Positions 25,015 through 34,466 of a stretch of DNA of 64,000 bases are shown here, piece after piece; the stretch's first letter is position 1, and the number at the start of each line of letters is the position of its first letter. The position numbers were made by a program, and so were the translations under genes. The notes below the pieces were generated by a model that was not told the origin of the DNA, did not search any database, and saw only the letters and a list, made by a program, of their open reading frames with translations. Origin of the DNA: Stenotrophomonas sp. VV52 (lineage in GTDB: Bacteria > Pseudomonadota > Gammaproteobacteria > Xanthomonadales > Xanthomonadaceae); contig NZ_PKQQ01000015.1 of assembly GCF_002893095.1 (NCBI RefSeq), positions 29,568 through 93,567 of the forward strand. The letters run 5' to 3'.

Positions 25015-26997
25015 TTACGTGGCTTCGAAATCCACCAACACCGCGCCGTCCCCCACCTGATCACCGGCCTTGACCCGGTAACCTTGCACCGTCCCATCCG
25101 CCGGCGCCTGCAGCGTGTGCTCCATCTTCATCGCCTCCAGCACCAGCAGCGGGGTACCGCGCGTAACCTGCGTGCCCGGTGCCAGCAACGTCGCCACGAT
25201 CCGGCCCGGCATCGGTGCGACCAGGCTGCCTGCATCGGCCACGCCCTGATCAGCTTCGCTCACCGGATCATGCAGGGTGAAGCGCTGCACGCCGTCCGTG
25301 CCGAACAGGTAAAGCTCGCCGCCGTCGCGCACGATCCGCGCACGGTGCAGGGTCTGCCCGATCTGCAGTGCAAGCTGCTCACCGCCGACAAGGCCGGTGG
25401 CCTGCACCTCGGCGTCATCCACGCGCAGCGACCACGCGCCAGCGCCGCCTTCAACGGCCACCACGCGCTGGCTGCCGCGATGCTCCAACGTCACCCGCCG
25501 AGCCGCGCGCTGCCCCAGACGCCAGCCATCATTGGCCTGCCACGGCGAATGCGGGTCGTGCGCATCGATGCTGGCCGGCGCGTCGGTGGCCACCGCAGCC
25601 ACCGCCGCCAGCGCCCACAACGCAGCATCGGTGTCGCCGTCGACCAACGTCAGCGCCGCCTGCTCGCGCTTGATCAACGCCGTATCCAGCTTCGCGTTCG
25701 CAAACGAATCGGTCATCACCAACCGACGCAGGAACGCCGCATTGGTGGTCACGCCCACCACTTCGCACTCGGCCAGCGCCTGTTGCATGCGGCGCAACGC
25801 CGCGTCGCGGTCCACGTCCCACACGATCAGCTTGGCGATCATCGGGTCGTAGAACGGCGTGATCGCATCGCCCTGTTCCACGCCCGCATCCACGCGCACA
25901 TGCGCGCTGCCCGCAGGCAGGCGCAGGTGACGCAGCGTACCGGTGGACGGCAGGAAGCCCTTGTCCGCATCCTCGGCATACAACCGTGCTTCCAGCGCAT
26001 GACCCCGAATCTGCAATTGCTCCTGCTGCAGCGGCAGCGGTGCACCACTGGCCACGCGCAGCTGCCATTCCACCAGGTCGGTACCGGTGATGCACTCGGT
26101 CACCGGGTGCTCCACCTGCAGGCGGGTGTTCATTTCCATGAAGTAGAAGTCGCCGCCCGGCCCGGCAATGAATTCCACCGTGCCCGCGCCTACATAGTTC
26201 ACCGCACGCGCGGCATCCACTGCGGCCTTGCCCATCGCGGCGCGGCGCTCGACGGTCATGCCCGGCGCGGGCGCTTCTTCCAGCACCTTCTGGTGGCGGC
26301 GCTGCACCGAGCAGTCACGCTCGAACAGATACACCACGTTGCCGTGGCTGTCGCCGAACACCTGGATCTCAATATGGCGGGGACGCTCCACGTACTTTTC
26401 CACCAGCACGTGTGCGTTGCCGAACGCCGACTGCGCCTCGCGCTGGCAGCTGGCCAAGGCATCGATGAAGGCCGTGCTGTCGTCCACGCGACGCATGCCC
26501 TTGCCACCGCCGCCGGCACTGGCCTTGATCAGCACCGGGTAGCCGATGGCGTCGGCCTGTTCGCGCAGGAACGCCGGGTCCTGCGCGTCGCCGTGGTAAC
26601 CCGGGGTCAGCGGCACGCCGGCCTGCGCCATCAGCGCCTTGGCCGCGCTCTTGTCGCCCATCGCGCGGATTGCAGCAGCAGAGGGGCCAATGAACACGAT
26701 GCCGGCCTCGGCACAGGCTTGCGCGAAGTCCGCGTTCTCGGACAGGAAGCCGTAACCCGGATGGATCGCCTGCGCACCGGTACTGCGCGCGGCGGCCAGG
26801 ATGGCGTCGGCACGCAGGTAGCTTTCGCGCGCCGGGGCCGGGCCGATGCCCACGGCTTCGTCGGCCAGGCGCACATGGCGGGCGTCGCGGTCGGCGTCGG
26901 AATACACCGCCACCGTGGCAATGCCCAGGCGCTGGCAGGTGGCGATGACGCGGCAGGCGATTTCGCCACGGTTGGCGATCAGGATCTTGGTGAACAT
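25015..26997 (-). CDS. liuD: methylcrotonyl-CoA carboxylase alpha (biotin carboxylase/carrier) subunit
   Basis: 660 residues. The biotin carboxylase part starts MFTKILIANRGEIACRVI and includes the ATP-grasp loop KASAGGGGKGMR and the EMNTRLQVEHPVTE signature. The biotin carrier domain at the C-terminus has EAMKMEH with the biotinyl-Lys at about 624. Together with the beta subunit upstream it carboxylates 3-methylcrotonyl-CoA in leucine breakdown. It follows that gene after 32 bases; the enoyl-CoA hydratase often found in this operon is missing from the gap. An ATG six codons earlier is possible. Confidence 0.9.
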   Translation of the reverse strand: MFTKILIANRGEIACRVIATCQRLGIATVAVYSDADRDARHVRLADEAVGIGPAPARESYLRADAILAAARSTGAQAIHPGYGFLSENADFAQACAEAGIVFIGPSAAAIRAMGDKSAAKALMAQAGVPLTPGYHGDAQDPAFLREQADAIGYPVLIKASAGGGGKGMRRVDDSTAFIDALASCQREAQSAFGNAHVLVEKYVERPRHIEIQVFGDSHGNVVYLFERDCSVQRRHQKVLEEAPAPGMTVERRAAMGKAAVDAARAVNYVGAGTVEFIAGPGGDFYFMEMNTRLQVEHPVTECITGTDLVEWQLRVASGAPLPLQQEQLQIRGHALEARLYAEDADKGFLPSTGTLRHLRLPAGSAHVRVDAGVEQGDAITPFYDPMIAKLIVWDVDRDAALRRMQQALAECEVVGVTTNAAFLRRLVMTDSFANAKLDTALIKREQAALTLVDGDTDAALWALAAVAAVATDAPASIDAHDPHSPWQANDGWRLGQRAARRVTLEHRGSQRVVAVEGGAGAWSLRVDDAEVQATGLVGGEQLALQIGQTLHRARIVRDGGELYLFGTDGVQRFTLHDPVSEADQGVADAGSLVAPMPGRIVATLLAPGTQVTRGTPLLVLEAMKMEHTLQAPADGTVQGYRVKAGDQVGDGAVLVDFEAT

Positions 26998-27029
26998 GGT
27001 GGTCTCGTTGCGCATGCCAGGGGGCCGGA

Positions 27030-28640
27030 TCACATCCGGAACACGCCGAAGTCGGTCTTGCGGGCGGGGGCGTTGAGGCTGGCCGACAGCGCCAGGCCCA
27101 ATACCCGGCGGGTATCGGCCGGGTCGATCACGCCGTCGTCCCACAGCCGCGCGCTGGCGTAGTAGGGGTGGCCCTGCTGTTCGAACTGGTCGCGGATCGG
27201 CGTTTTGAACGTGTCTTCGTCCTGCGCCGACCACTGCCCGCCCTTGGCTTCGATGCCATCGCGCTTGACCGTGGCCAGCACGCTGGCAGCCTGCTCGCCG
27301 CCCATCACGCCGATGCGCGCGTTCGGCCACATCCACAGGAAGTTCGGCGAGTAGGCGCGGCCGCACATGCCGTAGTTGCCGGCACCGAACGAACCGCCGA
27401 TCACCACGGTGAACTTGGGCACCTTGGCGCAGGCCACCGCCATCACCAGCTTGGCACCGTCCTTGGCGATGCCGCCATGTTCGTACTTGCGGCCCACCAT
27501 GAAGCCGGTGATGTTCTGCAGGAACACCAGCGGAATGCCGCGCTGGGTGCACAGTTCGATGAAGTGCGCGCCCTTCAGCGCGGACTCGGAGAACAGGATG
27601 CCGTTGTTGGCGATGATGCCCACCGGGTAGCCGTGCAGGTGCGCGAAACCGGTGACCAGCGTGTTGCCGTAGCGCGGCTTGAATTCGTCGAAGCGCGAGT
27701 CGTCCACCACGCGCATGATCACCTCGCGCACGTCGTACGGCTTGCGGGTGTCGGCGGGAATCACGCCGTACAGCTCCTGCGCCGGATAACGTGGTTCGGA
27801 CGGGGCCTGCACCGCCAGCGCCGGCTCCGGCTTGCGCCAGTTGAGCTGGGCAATGATGGCGCGCACGCGGGCCAGCGCCTGCAGGTCGTTGTCGGCCATG
27901 TGGTCGGCCACGCCGGAAATGCGCGTGTGCACGTCGGCACCGCCCAGTTCTTCGGCGGTCACCACTTCACCGGTGGCCGCCTTCACCAGCGGCGGGCCGC
28001 CCAGGAAGATGGTGCCCTGCTCGCGCACGATCACCGTTTCATCGCTCATCGCCGGCACATACGCGCCGCCGGCGGTGCACGAGCCCATCACGCAGGCGAT
28101 CTGCGGAATGCCCTGCGCGGAGAGGTTGGCCTGGTTGTAGAAGATGCGGCCGAAATGATCGCGGTCCGGGAACACCTCGTCCTGCAGCGGCAGGAACGCA
28201 CCGCCGGAGTCCACCAGGTAGATGCACGGCAGGCGGTTCTGCTCGGCCACTTCCTGCGCGCGCAGGTGCTTCTTCACCGTCATCGGGTAATAGGTGCCGC
28301 CCTTGACCGTGGCGTCGTTGGCCACGATCACGCACTCAACGCCGGAAACGCGGCCGATGCCCGCCACCACGCCGGCACTGGGAATGGGGTCGCCATACAT
28401 GCCGTGCGCGGCCAGCGGCGCGATTTCCAGGAACGCGCTGCCCGGGTCGAGCAGGGCATCGATGCGGTCGCGCACCAGCAGCTTGCCGCGCGCGGTGTGC
28501 TTCTGCCGCGCCGCCTCGCTGCCGCCCAGCGCGGTCTGCGCCAGGGTGGCGCGCAGGTCGTCCACCACCGCCTGCAGGGCAGCGCGGTTGGCTTCGAAGG
28601 TCTCGCTGCCGGGTTGCAGCTGGGTGCTCAGTACAGTCAT
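27030..28640 (-). CDS. liuB: methylcrotonyl-CoA carboxylase beta (carboxyltransferase) subunit
   Basis: 536 residues, typical for MCC beta. Carboxyltransferase features include the [19 protein letters not shown] start, [40 protein letters not shown] and the [15 protein letters not shown] block. It transfers CO2 from biotin to 3-methylcrotonyl-CoA, giving 3-methylglutaconyl-CoA. The stop of the isovaleryl-CoA dehydrogenase gene is 10 bases upstream. The strain-level paralogue could be geranyl-CoA carboxylase, but the isovaleryl-CoA dehydrogenase neighbour favours leucine catabolism. Confidence 0.92.
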   Translation of the reverse strand: MTVLSTQLQPGSETFEANRAALQAVVDDLRATLAQTALGGSEAARQKHTARGKLLVRDRIDALLDPGSAFLEIAPLAAHGMYGDPIPSAGVVAGIGRVSGVECVIVANDATVKGGTYYPMTVKKHLRAQEVAEQNRLPCIYLVDSGGAFLPLQDEVFPDRDHFGRIFYNQANLSAQGIPQIACVMGSCTAGGAYVPAMSDETVIVREQGTIFLGGPPLVKAATGEVVTAEELGGADVHTRISGVADHMADNDLQALARVRAIIAQLNWRKPEPALAVQAPSEPRYPAQELYGVIPADTRKPYDVREVIMRVVDDSRFDEFKPRYGNTLVTGFAHLHGYPVGIIANNGILFSESALKGAHFIELCTQRGIPLVFLQNITGFMVGRKYEHGGIAKDGAKLVMAVACAKVPKFTVVIGGSFGAGNYGMCGRAYSPNFLWMWPNARIGVMGGEQAASVLATVKRDGIEAKGGQWSAQDEDTFKTPIRDQFEQQGHPYYASARLWDDGVIDPADTRRVLGLALSASLNAPARKTDFGVFRM

Positions 28641-28650
28641 CGCAGGGCCC

Positions 28651-29814
28651 TTACTTGGTGCGCTGGAACAGTTCGCGGCCGATCAGCATGCGGCGGATTT
28701 CCGAGGTGCCGGCGCCGATCTCATACAGCTTGGCATCGCGCCACAAACGCCCGGTCGGGTACTCGTTGATATAGCCGTTGCCGCCCAGGATCTGGATCGC
28801 CTGGCCGGTGAGCCAGGTGGCCTTCTCGGCCGAGTACAGGATCGCACCGGCAGCGTCCTGGCGGGTGGTGCGGCCCAGGTCGCAGGCGCGTGCCACCGCA
28901 TACACATAGGCGCGGCAGGCATTCAGGCCCACGTACATGTCGGCCAGCTTGGCCTGGATCAGCTGGAACGTGCCGATCGCCTCGCCGAACTGCTTGCGCT
29001 CGTGCACGTACGGCATCACCACGTCCATGCCGGCCGCCATCAGGCCGAGCGGGCCGCCGGAGAGCACCACGCGCTCGTAATCCAGGCCGGACATCAGCAC
29101 CTTGACCCCACCGCCCACCGTGCCCAGCACGTTGCCTTCCGGTACTTCGCAGTCCTCGAACACCAGCTCGCAGGTGTTGGAACCGCGCATGCCCAGCTTG
29201 TCCAGCTTCTGCGCGGTGCTGAAACCCTTCATGCCTTTTTCGATGAGGAACGCGGTGATGCCCTTGGCACCGCCGTTCGGGTCGGTCTTGGCGTACACCA
29301 CCAGCACGTCGGCGTCCGGGCCGTTGGTGATCCACATCTTGTTGCCGTTGAGCACGTAGTGGTCGCCGCGCTTGTCCGCGCGCAGCTTCATCGACACCAC
29401 GTCCGAACCGGCACCCGGTTCGCTCATGGCCAGCGCGCCGACCTTCTCGCCGCTGCACAGGCCGGGAAGGTAGCGCTGCTTCTGGTCTTCGGTGCCGTTC
29501 TTGCGCAGCTGGTTCACGCACAGGTTGGAGTGCGCGCCGTAGGACAGGCCGATGGCGCCCGACGCGCGCGAAATCTCTTCCATCGCCACCACGTGGGCCA
29601 GGTAGCCCATGCCGCTGCCGCCGTACTCTTCTTCTACGGTCAGGCCGAGCAGGCCCTGCTCGCCGAGCTTGCGCCACAGCGCGTGCGGGAACAGATTCTC
29701 TTCATCAGCCTTGGCTGCCAGCGGCGCGATCTCGGCCGAGGCAAAATGGGCCACGCTCTGGCGCAGCATGTCGATCTCTTCGCCCAGGTCGAAGTTCATG
29801 GTGGGGACGTGCAT
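28651..29814 (-). CDS. liuA: isovaleryl-CoA dehydrogenase
   Basis: 387 residues. Acyl-CoA dehydrogenase motifs: [28 protein letters not shown] and the final [20 protein letters not shown] with [17 protein letters not shown]. The catalytic base is placed in [13 protein letters not shown], as in isovaleryl-CoA dehydrogenases (rather than the C-terminal Glu of other family members). First gene of the liu-type operon; GGAG lies upstream of the ATG at 29814. It oxidises isovaleryl-CoA to 3-methylcrotonyl-CoA, passing electrons to ETF. Confidence 0.92.
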   Translation of the reverse strand: MHVPTMNFDLGEEIDMLRQSVAHFASAEIAPLAAKADEENLFPHALWRKLGEQGLLGLTVEEEYGGSGMGYLAHVVAMEEISRASGAIGLSYGAHSNLCVNQLRKNGTEDQKQRYLPGLCSGEKVGALAMSEPGAGSDVVSMKLRADKRGDHYVLNGNKMWITNGPDADVLVVYAKTDPNGGAKGITAFLIEKGMKGFSTAQKLDKLGMRGSNTCELVFEDCEVPEGNVLGTVGGGVKVLMSGLDYERVVLSGGPLGLMAAGMDVVMPYVHERKQFGEAIGTFQLIQAKLADMYVGLNACRAYVYAVARACDLGRTTRQDAAGAILYSAEKATWLTGQAIQILGGNGYINEYPTGRLWRDAKLYEIGAGTSEIRRMLIGRELFQRTK

Positions 29815-29878
29815 GAGGCAGCTCCGAGCGGAAGAAGGGGACGATAGGCCTCCAGCCTAGTCCTCCCGGCAGCAAAAG

Positions 29879-29909
29879 TGAATACAAATTCAAAAATTGA
29901 ACATAGAAT
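29879..29909. promoter_or_regulatory. divergent liu/TetR control region with overlapping palindromes
   Basis: TGAAT-ACAA-ATTCA at 29879-29892 and TTCAA-AAA-TTGAA at 29889-29901 are perfect short inverted repeats that overlap each other and abut the -10 box TAGAAT (29904-29909). That box is six bases from the TetR ATG, so the TetR mRNA is probably leaderless. A TetR protein bound here would block both directions. Confidence 0.5.
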
Positions 29910-29915
29910 CAGCAA

Positions 29916-30521
29916 ATGGCCTATAAACGCTCCGCACTGATGGAAGAACGCCTGGCCGGGGCCCGCGAGCGGATCCTGCTGGCGACCCGTCGCCTGGTCG
30001 CCGCCGGCGGCTACCGCAACGCCCCGGTGACCGCCGTGGCCGCCGAGGCCGGGGTCTCCACCGGGTTGATCTACCGGCACTTCCCGTCCAAGGCCGAACT
30101 GTTCGTGGAGGTGCTGACCGACGCGGTCGAGCACGAACTGCGCATCTTCGAAGGCATCGCTGCCGAACCGCTGCCCGCCCCGGAGCGGTTGCGCCGGGCG
30201 ATCACCGCGTTCGTGCGCCGCGCATTGGCCGGTCCCGGGTTGGCCTACGCCTTCATCGCCGAGCCGGTGGACCCGGAAGTGGAAGCCGAGCGCATCCGCT
30301 GCCGCCGCCTGTTCGGTGACGTATTCCGCCGCATCGTGGATGACGGCGTGGAAGCCGGCAGCTTCCCCGCGCAGGACACCGAGGTGGCTGCGGCCTGCAT
30401 CGTCGGAGCGTTTACCGAAGCGCTGGTCGGCCCTACGGCGCCCAGCCGCGACGGTCACGGCGACCAGACCGCGCTGGTGGAATCGATCTGCGTTTTCTGC
30501 CTGCGCGCTGCAGGCGGTTGA
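29916..30521 (+). CDS. TetR-family regulator, probable repressor of the liu genes
   Basis: 201 residues. The N-terminal helix-turn-helix (RERILLATRRLVAAGGYRNA with AVAAEAGVSTGLIYRHFPSK, about 17-65) is typical TetR; the rest is a helical ligand-binding domain. It is divergent from isovaleryl-CoA dehydrogenase. TetR regulators of branched-chain amino-acid degradation (LiuQ type) are known from other proteobacteria, so control of the adjacent operon by a CoA-ester ligand is a reasonable inference but not shown. Confidence 0.85.
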   Translation: MAYKRSALMEERLAGARERILLATRRLVAAGGYRNAPVTAVAAEAGVSTGLIYRHFPSKAELFVEVLTDAVEHELRIFEGIAAEPLPAPERLRRAITAFVRRALAGPGLAYAFIAEPVDPEVEAERIRCRRLFGDVFRRIVDDGVEAGSFPAQDTEVAAACIVGAFTEALVGPTAPSRDGHGDQTALVESICVFCLRAAGG

Positions 30522-30626
30522 TGCTGCAATGCATCACCTGGCGGCGGCTTGCAGAGCGCCGCCGACGCTGGTCATACTCGGCGGACAAGCCGTAGTCCAA
30601 CGACTGCCAGCCAGGGGTGAAAGAGA

Positions 30627-31145
30627 GTGCGGAATTACGACCTCGAGTTCCTGAAACGCTTTTCCATGGTCATTGCGTTATTGATGGCCATCACGCTCGG
30701 ATTGATCCTGTTCGCTGCGTACCTGCATACCCGTATTCCCCCTGAGATCTCGCCCCAGGCCGCCAAGCGCACCGAACTGCGCATTGCCCCGGCCGGCGCG
30801 GTGTATGCCGGCGCCACCGGCATGGCCGACCAGGCGGCGGCGAAGGCCGCAGCCCTGGCCAAGGCCGCTTCGCAGGTCGCCTATGGCGGCACCACCGACG
30901 GCAAGGTGATCTTCGACAACCTGTGCACGGCGTGCCACACCACCGGTGTTGGCCAGGCGCCGACGCTGGACCACGCGCATTGGGATGGTCGCCTGGGCCA
31001 GGGCAAGGACACGCTCTACAAGCACGCCATCGAGGGCTACACCGGCCCGGACGGCGGGATCATGCCGCCTAAGGGTGGTAATCCTGCGCTTACGGAAGAG
31101 CAGATCCATGCGACGGTGGATTGGATGCTGGCGAATCTGAAGTAA
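30627..31145 (+). CDS. membrane-anchored cytochrome c5-like protein
   Basis: 172 residues from a GTG start with a GAAAGAGA ribosome site. A membrane helix (about 13-33) anchors the protein, followed by an Ala-rich linker and one class I cytochrome domain: CTACH at 100-104 binds heme and Met146 (GIMPPKGG) is the likely sixth ligand. This is the cytochrome c5 family; it likely carries electrons to a terminal oxidase in the periplasm. Stands alone, followed by REP repeats. Confidence 0.87.
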   Translation: MRNYDLEFLKRFSMVIALLMAITLGLILFAAYLHTRIPPEISPQAAKRTELRIAPAGAVYAGATGMADQAAAKAAALAKAASQVAYGGTTDGKVIFDNLCTACHTTGVGQAPTLDHAHWDGRLGQGKDTLYKHAIEGYTGPDGGIMPPKGGNPALTEEQIHATVDWMLANLK

Positions 31146-31183
31146 TCGGTGGGGCGGGGTCATCCCCGCATCCGGCATCGCGT

Positions 31184-31276
31184 GGGACACGCATGGCGTG
31201 TCTCTACGCAGCGACCGGCCACACGGTCGCAGGGTCGGCCACCACCCGGGTAGCGACACGCCATGCGTGTCCCACG
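31184..31276. repeat. GTAG REP repeat, inverted pair (GTAGCGACACGCC subfamily)
   Basis: Copies at 31184-31207 (ending CTAC) and 31250-31276 (beginning GTAG), same subfamily and layout as 4608-4690 and 44697-44763, each with about 30-42 variable bases between copies. Confidence 0.8.
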
Positions 31277-31372
31277 TAAACCCACCCCAGGCGGCTTTGC
31301 CCAACCCGCCCAAATCCCCACCCGTGCCCGCTTCCCGCCACAATTCGGCGTTAGTCTGTGCACCCGCACTCC

Positions 31373-32836
31373 ATGACCACCCCGCCGATGCGCCGTCGCT
31401 CCCTCGCTCTTGCCCTGTCGTTGCTGCTGCCCGCCACCACGTTCGCCCAGGCCCAGCCGCAGGCACACCCGACCGCATCGCCGGCGGCGGCTCCGACCTC
31501 CGCCACCGTCACCCTCACCGCCGCCCCCGCCGACTGGCGCGCGCTCGACGGCCAGCACGTGCGCATCGCCGCGCCGCTGACCCTGGCCGGCACCGACGGC
31601 CTCACCCGCTTCGGCGAACTCACCGTGTCCTTCGAAGGCCGCCTCTGGCAGCCCAGCGAAGTGGCCGCACCCGGCACCGACGCCCACGCCCAAGTCATCG
31701 CCGACAACCGGCGCCGCCGCCTGCTGCTCGACGACGGCAGCAACGCCCGCGACCCCGGCCCGGTCGCCTACCTGCCGCCCAATGCAACCCTGCGCACCGG
31801 TACCGTGCTGCGCAACGTGGAAGGCATCGTCCACGTGGACGACAAGGGCACCCCGCGCCTGCAGGTCACCACCCCGCTGAACCTGCCCGCGCTGGCCCGC
31901 CCGGAAAACGCGCCCGTGGTCCCCGGCGCACTCAAGGTGGCCGCGTTCAACCTGGAAAACTTCTTCAACGGCGACGGCCAGGGCGGCGGCTATCCCACCC
32001 TGCGCGGCGCCCGCACCCTGGCCGAACACCAGGCGCAGACTGCCAAGCTGGTCGCTACCGTCAACGCGCTCGGCGCCGACGTGGCCGCGCTGATGGAACT
32101 GGAGAATGACGGCTACGGCCCGCAGTCGGCCATCGCCGAACTGGTCGCCGCGCTCAACGCCAACCGCGGCAAAAGGGCCGACTGGCGCTTCATCGACGCC
32201 GGCAAGGGCCCGGGCGACAACCCGATCCGGGTCGGCATCATCTACCGCAGCTCCAGGGTGACCCCGGTCGGCGCCCCGGCCGTGCTGGAAACCGCCCCGT
32301 TCGGCCCGCACAGCCGCGTGCCGTTGGCCCAGGCCTTCCGCGCCGGCAAGGGCGCGCCGTTCGTGGTGGTGGCCAACCACTTCAAGTCCAAGGGCTGCTC
32401 CGAAGCCAGCGGCGCCGACGCCGACCAGAAGGACGGCCAGGGCTGCTGGAATCCCACCCGGGTCGAATCGGCGCGCCTGCTCAACCAGTGGCTGGGCACC
32501 GACCCGACCGGTGCCGGCACTTCCGACGCCATTCTGCTCGGCGACTTCAACGCCTACGCCATGGAAGCCCCGATCCGCACCCTGCATGACGCGGGTTGGC
32601 GAGACGCCTTCGCCGTGGCGAAGGTCGACCATCCTTACAGCTACGTCTACAGCGGCATGACTGGCCGCCTCGACCACGCCCTGCTCAGCCCCGGCATGGC
32701 CAAGCGCCTGCGCGGCGCGGCCGAATGGCATATCAATGCCGACGAAGCCGACGACGTGGGGTACCAGGGCCGTAATGAAGCTGGCCCGTGGCGCAGTTCG
32801 GATCACGACCCGTTGATCCTCGGGTTCGACAAGTAA
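31373..32836 (+). CDS. exported ExeM/NucH-type endonuclease
   Basis: 487 residues with a signal peptide (MRRRSLALALSLLLPATTFA after six extra residues). An OB-like region (about 45-180) precedes an endonuclease/exonuclease/phosphatase domain: AAFNLENFFNGDGQ, ALMELENDGYG, HFKSKGC, LLGDFNAYA, YSYVYSGMTGRLDHAL and SSDHDPLIL, the full set of catalytic motifs. Such enzymes are secreted or outer-membrane nucleases that degrade extracellular DNA, often in biofilms. A -10-like TAGTCT at 31352 precedes it. Start at the ATG 31373; a GTG five codons earlier is possible. Confidence 0.88.
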   Translation: MTTPPMRRRSLALALSLLLPATTFAQAQPQAHPTASPAAAPTSATVTLTAAPADWRALDGQHVRIAAPLTLAGTDGLTRFGELTVSFEGRLWQPSEVAAPGTDAHAQVIADNRRRRLLLDDGSNARDPGPVAYLPPNATLRTGTVLRNVEGIVHVDDKGTPRLQVTTPLNLPALARPENAPVVPGALKVAAFNLENFFNGDGQGGGYPTLRGARTLAEHQAQTAKLVATVNALGADVAALMELENDGYGPQSAIAELVAALNANRGKRADWRFIDAGKGPGDNPIRVGIIYRSSRVTPVGAPAVLETAPFGPHSRVPLAQAFRAGKGAPFVVVANHFKSKGCSEASGADADQKDGQGCWNPTRVESARLLNQWLGTDPTGAGTSDAILLGDFNAYAMEAPIRTLHDAGWRDAFAVAKVDHPYSYVYSGMTGRLDHALLSPGMAKRLRGAAEWHINADEADDVGYQGRNEAGPWRSSDHDPLILGFDK

Positions 32837-32848
32837 TCCGGTGGGGCG

Positions 32849-32874
32849 GTAGAGCCACGCCCTGCGTGGCTGCG
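32849..32874. repeat. single GTAG REP copy between convergent genes
   Basis: GTAGAGCCACGCCCTGCGTG followed by GCTGCG, identical in core to the copies at 1475 and 35606. Confidence 0.75.
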
Positions 32875-32878
32875 CCAA

Positions 32879-33736
32879 TCATCCCCAGGCGATAAACCCG
32901 ATCGCCACCACCGCCAACGCCAACCCCGCGCGGTTCCACCGCGTGGTCGGCTCGCCGAACGCGAACACCCCCACCAGCGCCCCGAGCACCACCACGCCGA
33001 TGTTCATCCCGGCAAACACCGTGGCCGGGCTGTCCGGCAGCGCCTGGTGCGCGTGCACATAAAAAAGAATGTTGCCGCCGTTGAGCAGCCCCAGCAGCGC
33101 GCCGGCCCCGGCATTCCGCACGCTCAGCCGGCTGCGCCCGCTAGCATGCCGCCACACCTGCACTGCCAGCATCAGCACGAAGGCAATGCTGAAACACGCC
33201 AGCAGCGCCGCCATCGACGGCGTGCCCGACAGCGCCACCTGCTTCAGCAGCACGTCTACCAGCGCAAAGCCCACCCACACCGCCAGCAGCCAGCGCCAGC
33301 TCCCGGCTTCACCGGCCACCGCCGGCCCGCGCGGACGCAGGCTGATGCCCACCATCGCCACCAGCCCCAGGCCCAGTCCGAGCAGCTTGAGCGGCGTCGC
33401 GCTCTGCCCGAAGAACAAGAAAGCAGCCAACAGCGACAACAGCAGCGACAACCGCTGCGCCACATCGGTGCGCACGATCCCGGCCACCGCCACCGCGCGG
33501 CCCAAAATCAGGAACAGGGAAGGCAGCACCACCGCCAGCACCAGCAGCGCCGGCCACGGCGCATGCGTGCTCTGCAGCGCCTGCAACGGCGGCTGCAGCA
33601 CCACTGCGGTGAGCCCGGCGGCCACCAGGTAATTCCAGGTCACCATCTGCGCTACATCCAGGCCGCGCCGGGCGGCCAGCTTCAGCAGCACCGAGACCAA
33701 CACGCTGCAGACCACGCTGAAAAGCAGATAGAACAT
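32879..33736 (-). CDS. EamA/DMT-family transporter
   Basis: 285 residues with ten predicted membrane helices in two repeated halves of five, the EamA layout (KPMFYLL-type N-terminus, then the internal repeat beginning about residue 147 at SWRWLLAVWVGFALVDVLLK). Substrate unknown. It diverges from the alpha/beta hydrolase gene with 55 bases between the starts. Confidence 0.75.
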   Translation of the reverse strand: MFYLLFSVVCSVLVSVLLKLAARRGLDVAQMVTWNYLVAAGLTAVVLQPPLQALQSTHAPWPALLVLAVVLPSLFLILGRAVAVAGIVRTDVAQRLSLLLSLLAAFLFFGQSATPLKLLGLGLGLVAMVGISLRPRGPAVAGEAGSWRWLLAVWVGFALVDVLLKQVALSGTPSMAALLACFSIAFVLMLAVQVWRHASGRSRLSVRNAGAGALLGLLNGGNILFYVHAHQALPDSPATVFAGMNIGVVVLGALVGVFAFGEPTTRWNRAGLALAVVAIGFIAWG

Positions 33737-33779
33737 GGGGTTCCAGGCAGGCGCGGCGGTGAAGGCCGCAGGGGAGCGG

Positions 33780-33791
33780 TATTATGACGCC
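33780..33791 (+). promoter_or_regulatory. -10 box six bases before the hydrolase ATG (likely leaderless)
   Basis: TATTAT at 33780-33785, then GACGCC and the ATG at 33792; same spacing as upstream of ubiJ, the TetR gene and purU. Confidence 0.45.
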
Positions 33792-34466
33792 ATGCACAAT
33801 CCCACTTTCCCCACTGAAAGCGGCACCCTGCAGCTGGCCGGCCCGGTCGGCGCGCTGGAGGTGGCCGTCGATCTGCCCAAGGCCGACGTGCCCGCCCAGC
33901 CCGTGGTGGCGATCATCTGCCACCCGCTCTCCACCGAGGGCGGCAGCCTGCACAACAAGGTGGTGACCATGGTCGGCACCACCCTGCGCGAGCTGGGCAT
34001 CACCACGGTGCGCTTCAACTTCCGCAGCGTCGGTGCTTCGGCCGGCGCCTTCGACCACGGCAACGGCGAGCAGGACGACCTCAAGGCGGTTGCTGCCTGG
34101 GTCCGCGAACAGCGCCCGGACGCCACCCTGTGGCTGGCCGGTTTCAGCTTCGGCGCCTTCGTCTCGCTGCGCGCCGCCGCCGAGCTGCAGCCGGACGTGC
34201 TGGTCTCGATCGCCCCGCCCGCCGGTCGCTGGGACTTCGACGGCGTGCAGCCGCCGACCCGCTGGCTGGTCATCCAGGGCGACGAGGATGAAATCGTCGA
34301 CCCGCAGGCCGTCTACAACTGGCTGGACAGCCTGGACGCCCCGCACGAGCTGGTGCGCATGCCCGAAACCAGCCACTTCTTCCATCGCAAGCTGATCGAC
34401 CTGCGCGGCGCCATCACCCACGGCGTCAAGCACTGGCTGCCCACTGCGGACAGCGCCAGCGCATGA
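33792..34466 (+). CDS. alpha/beta hydrolase (dienelactone-hydrolase-like)
   Basis: 224 residues. The nucleophile elbow is GFSFGAF (Ser in the GxSxG motif), the acid is probably in the QGDEDEIVDP loop and the His in PETSHFFHRKL. The HPLSTEGGSLHNKVV segment near the N-terminus is typical of the small COG2945 hydrolases, whose substrates are unknown. Its stop overlaps the zapE start (ATGA). Start at 33792 follows a -10 box by six bases. Confidence 0.85.
   Translation: MHNPTFPTESGTLQLAGPVGALEVAVDLPKADVPAQPVVAIICHPLSTEGGSLHNKVVTMVGTTLRELGITTVRFNFRSVGASAGAFDHGNGEQDDLKAVAAWVREQRPDATLWLAGFSFGAFVSLRAAAELQPDVLVSIAPPAGRWDFDGVQPPTRWLVIQGDEDEIVDPQAVYNWLDSLDAPHELVRMPETSHFFHRKLIDLRGAITHGVKHWLPTADSASA

Noticed and set aside
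25084..27162. Plus-strand open frame of 692 codons over the biotin carboxylase gene
   Set aside because: Antisense shadow; the minus strand encodes the full ATP-grasp and biotin motifs.
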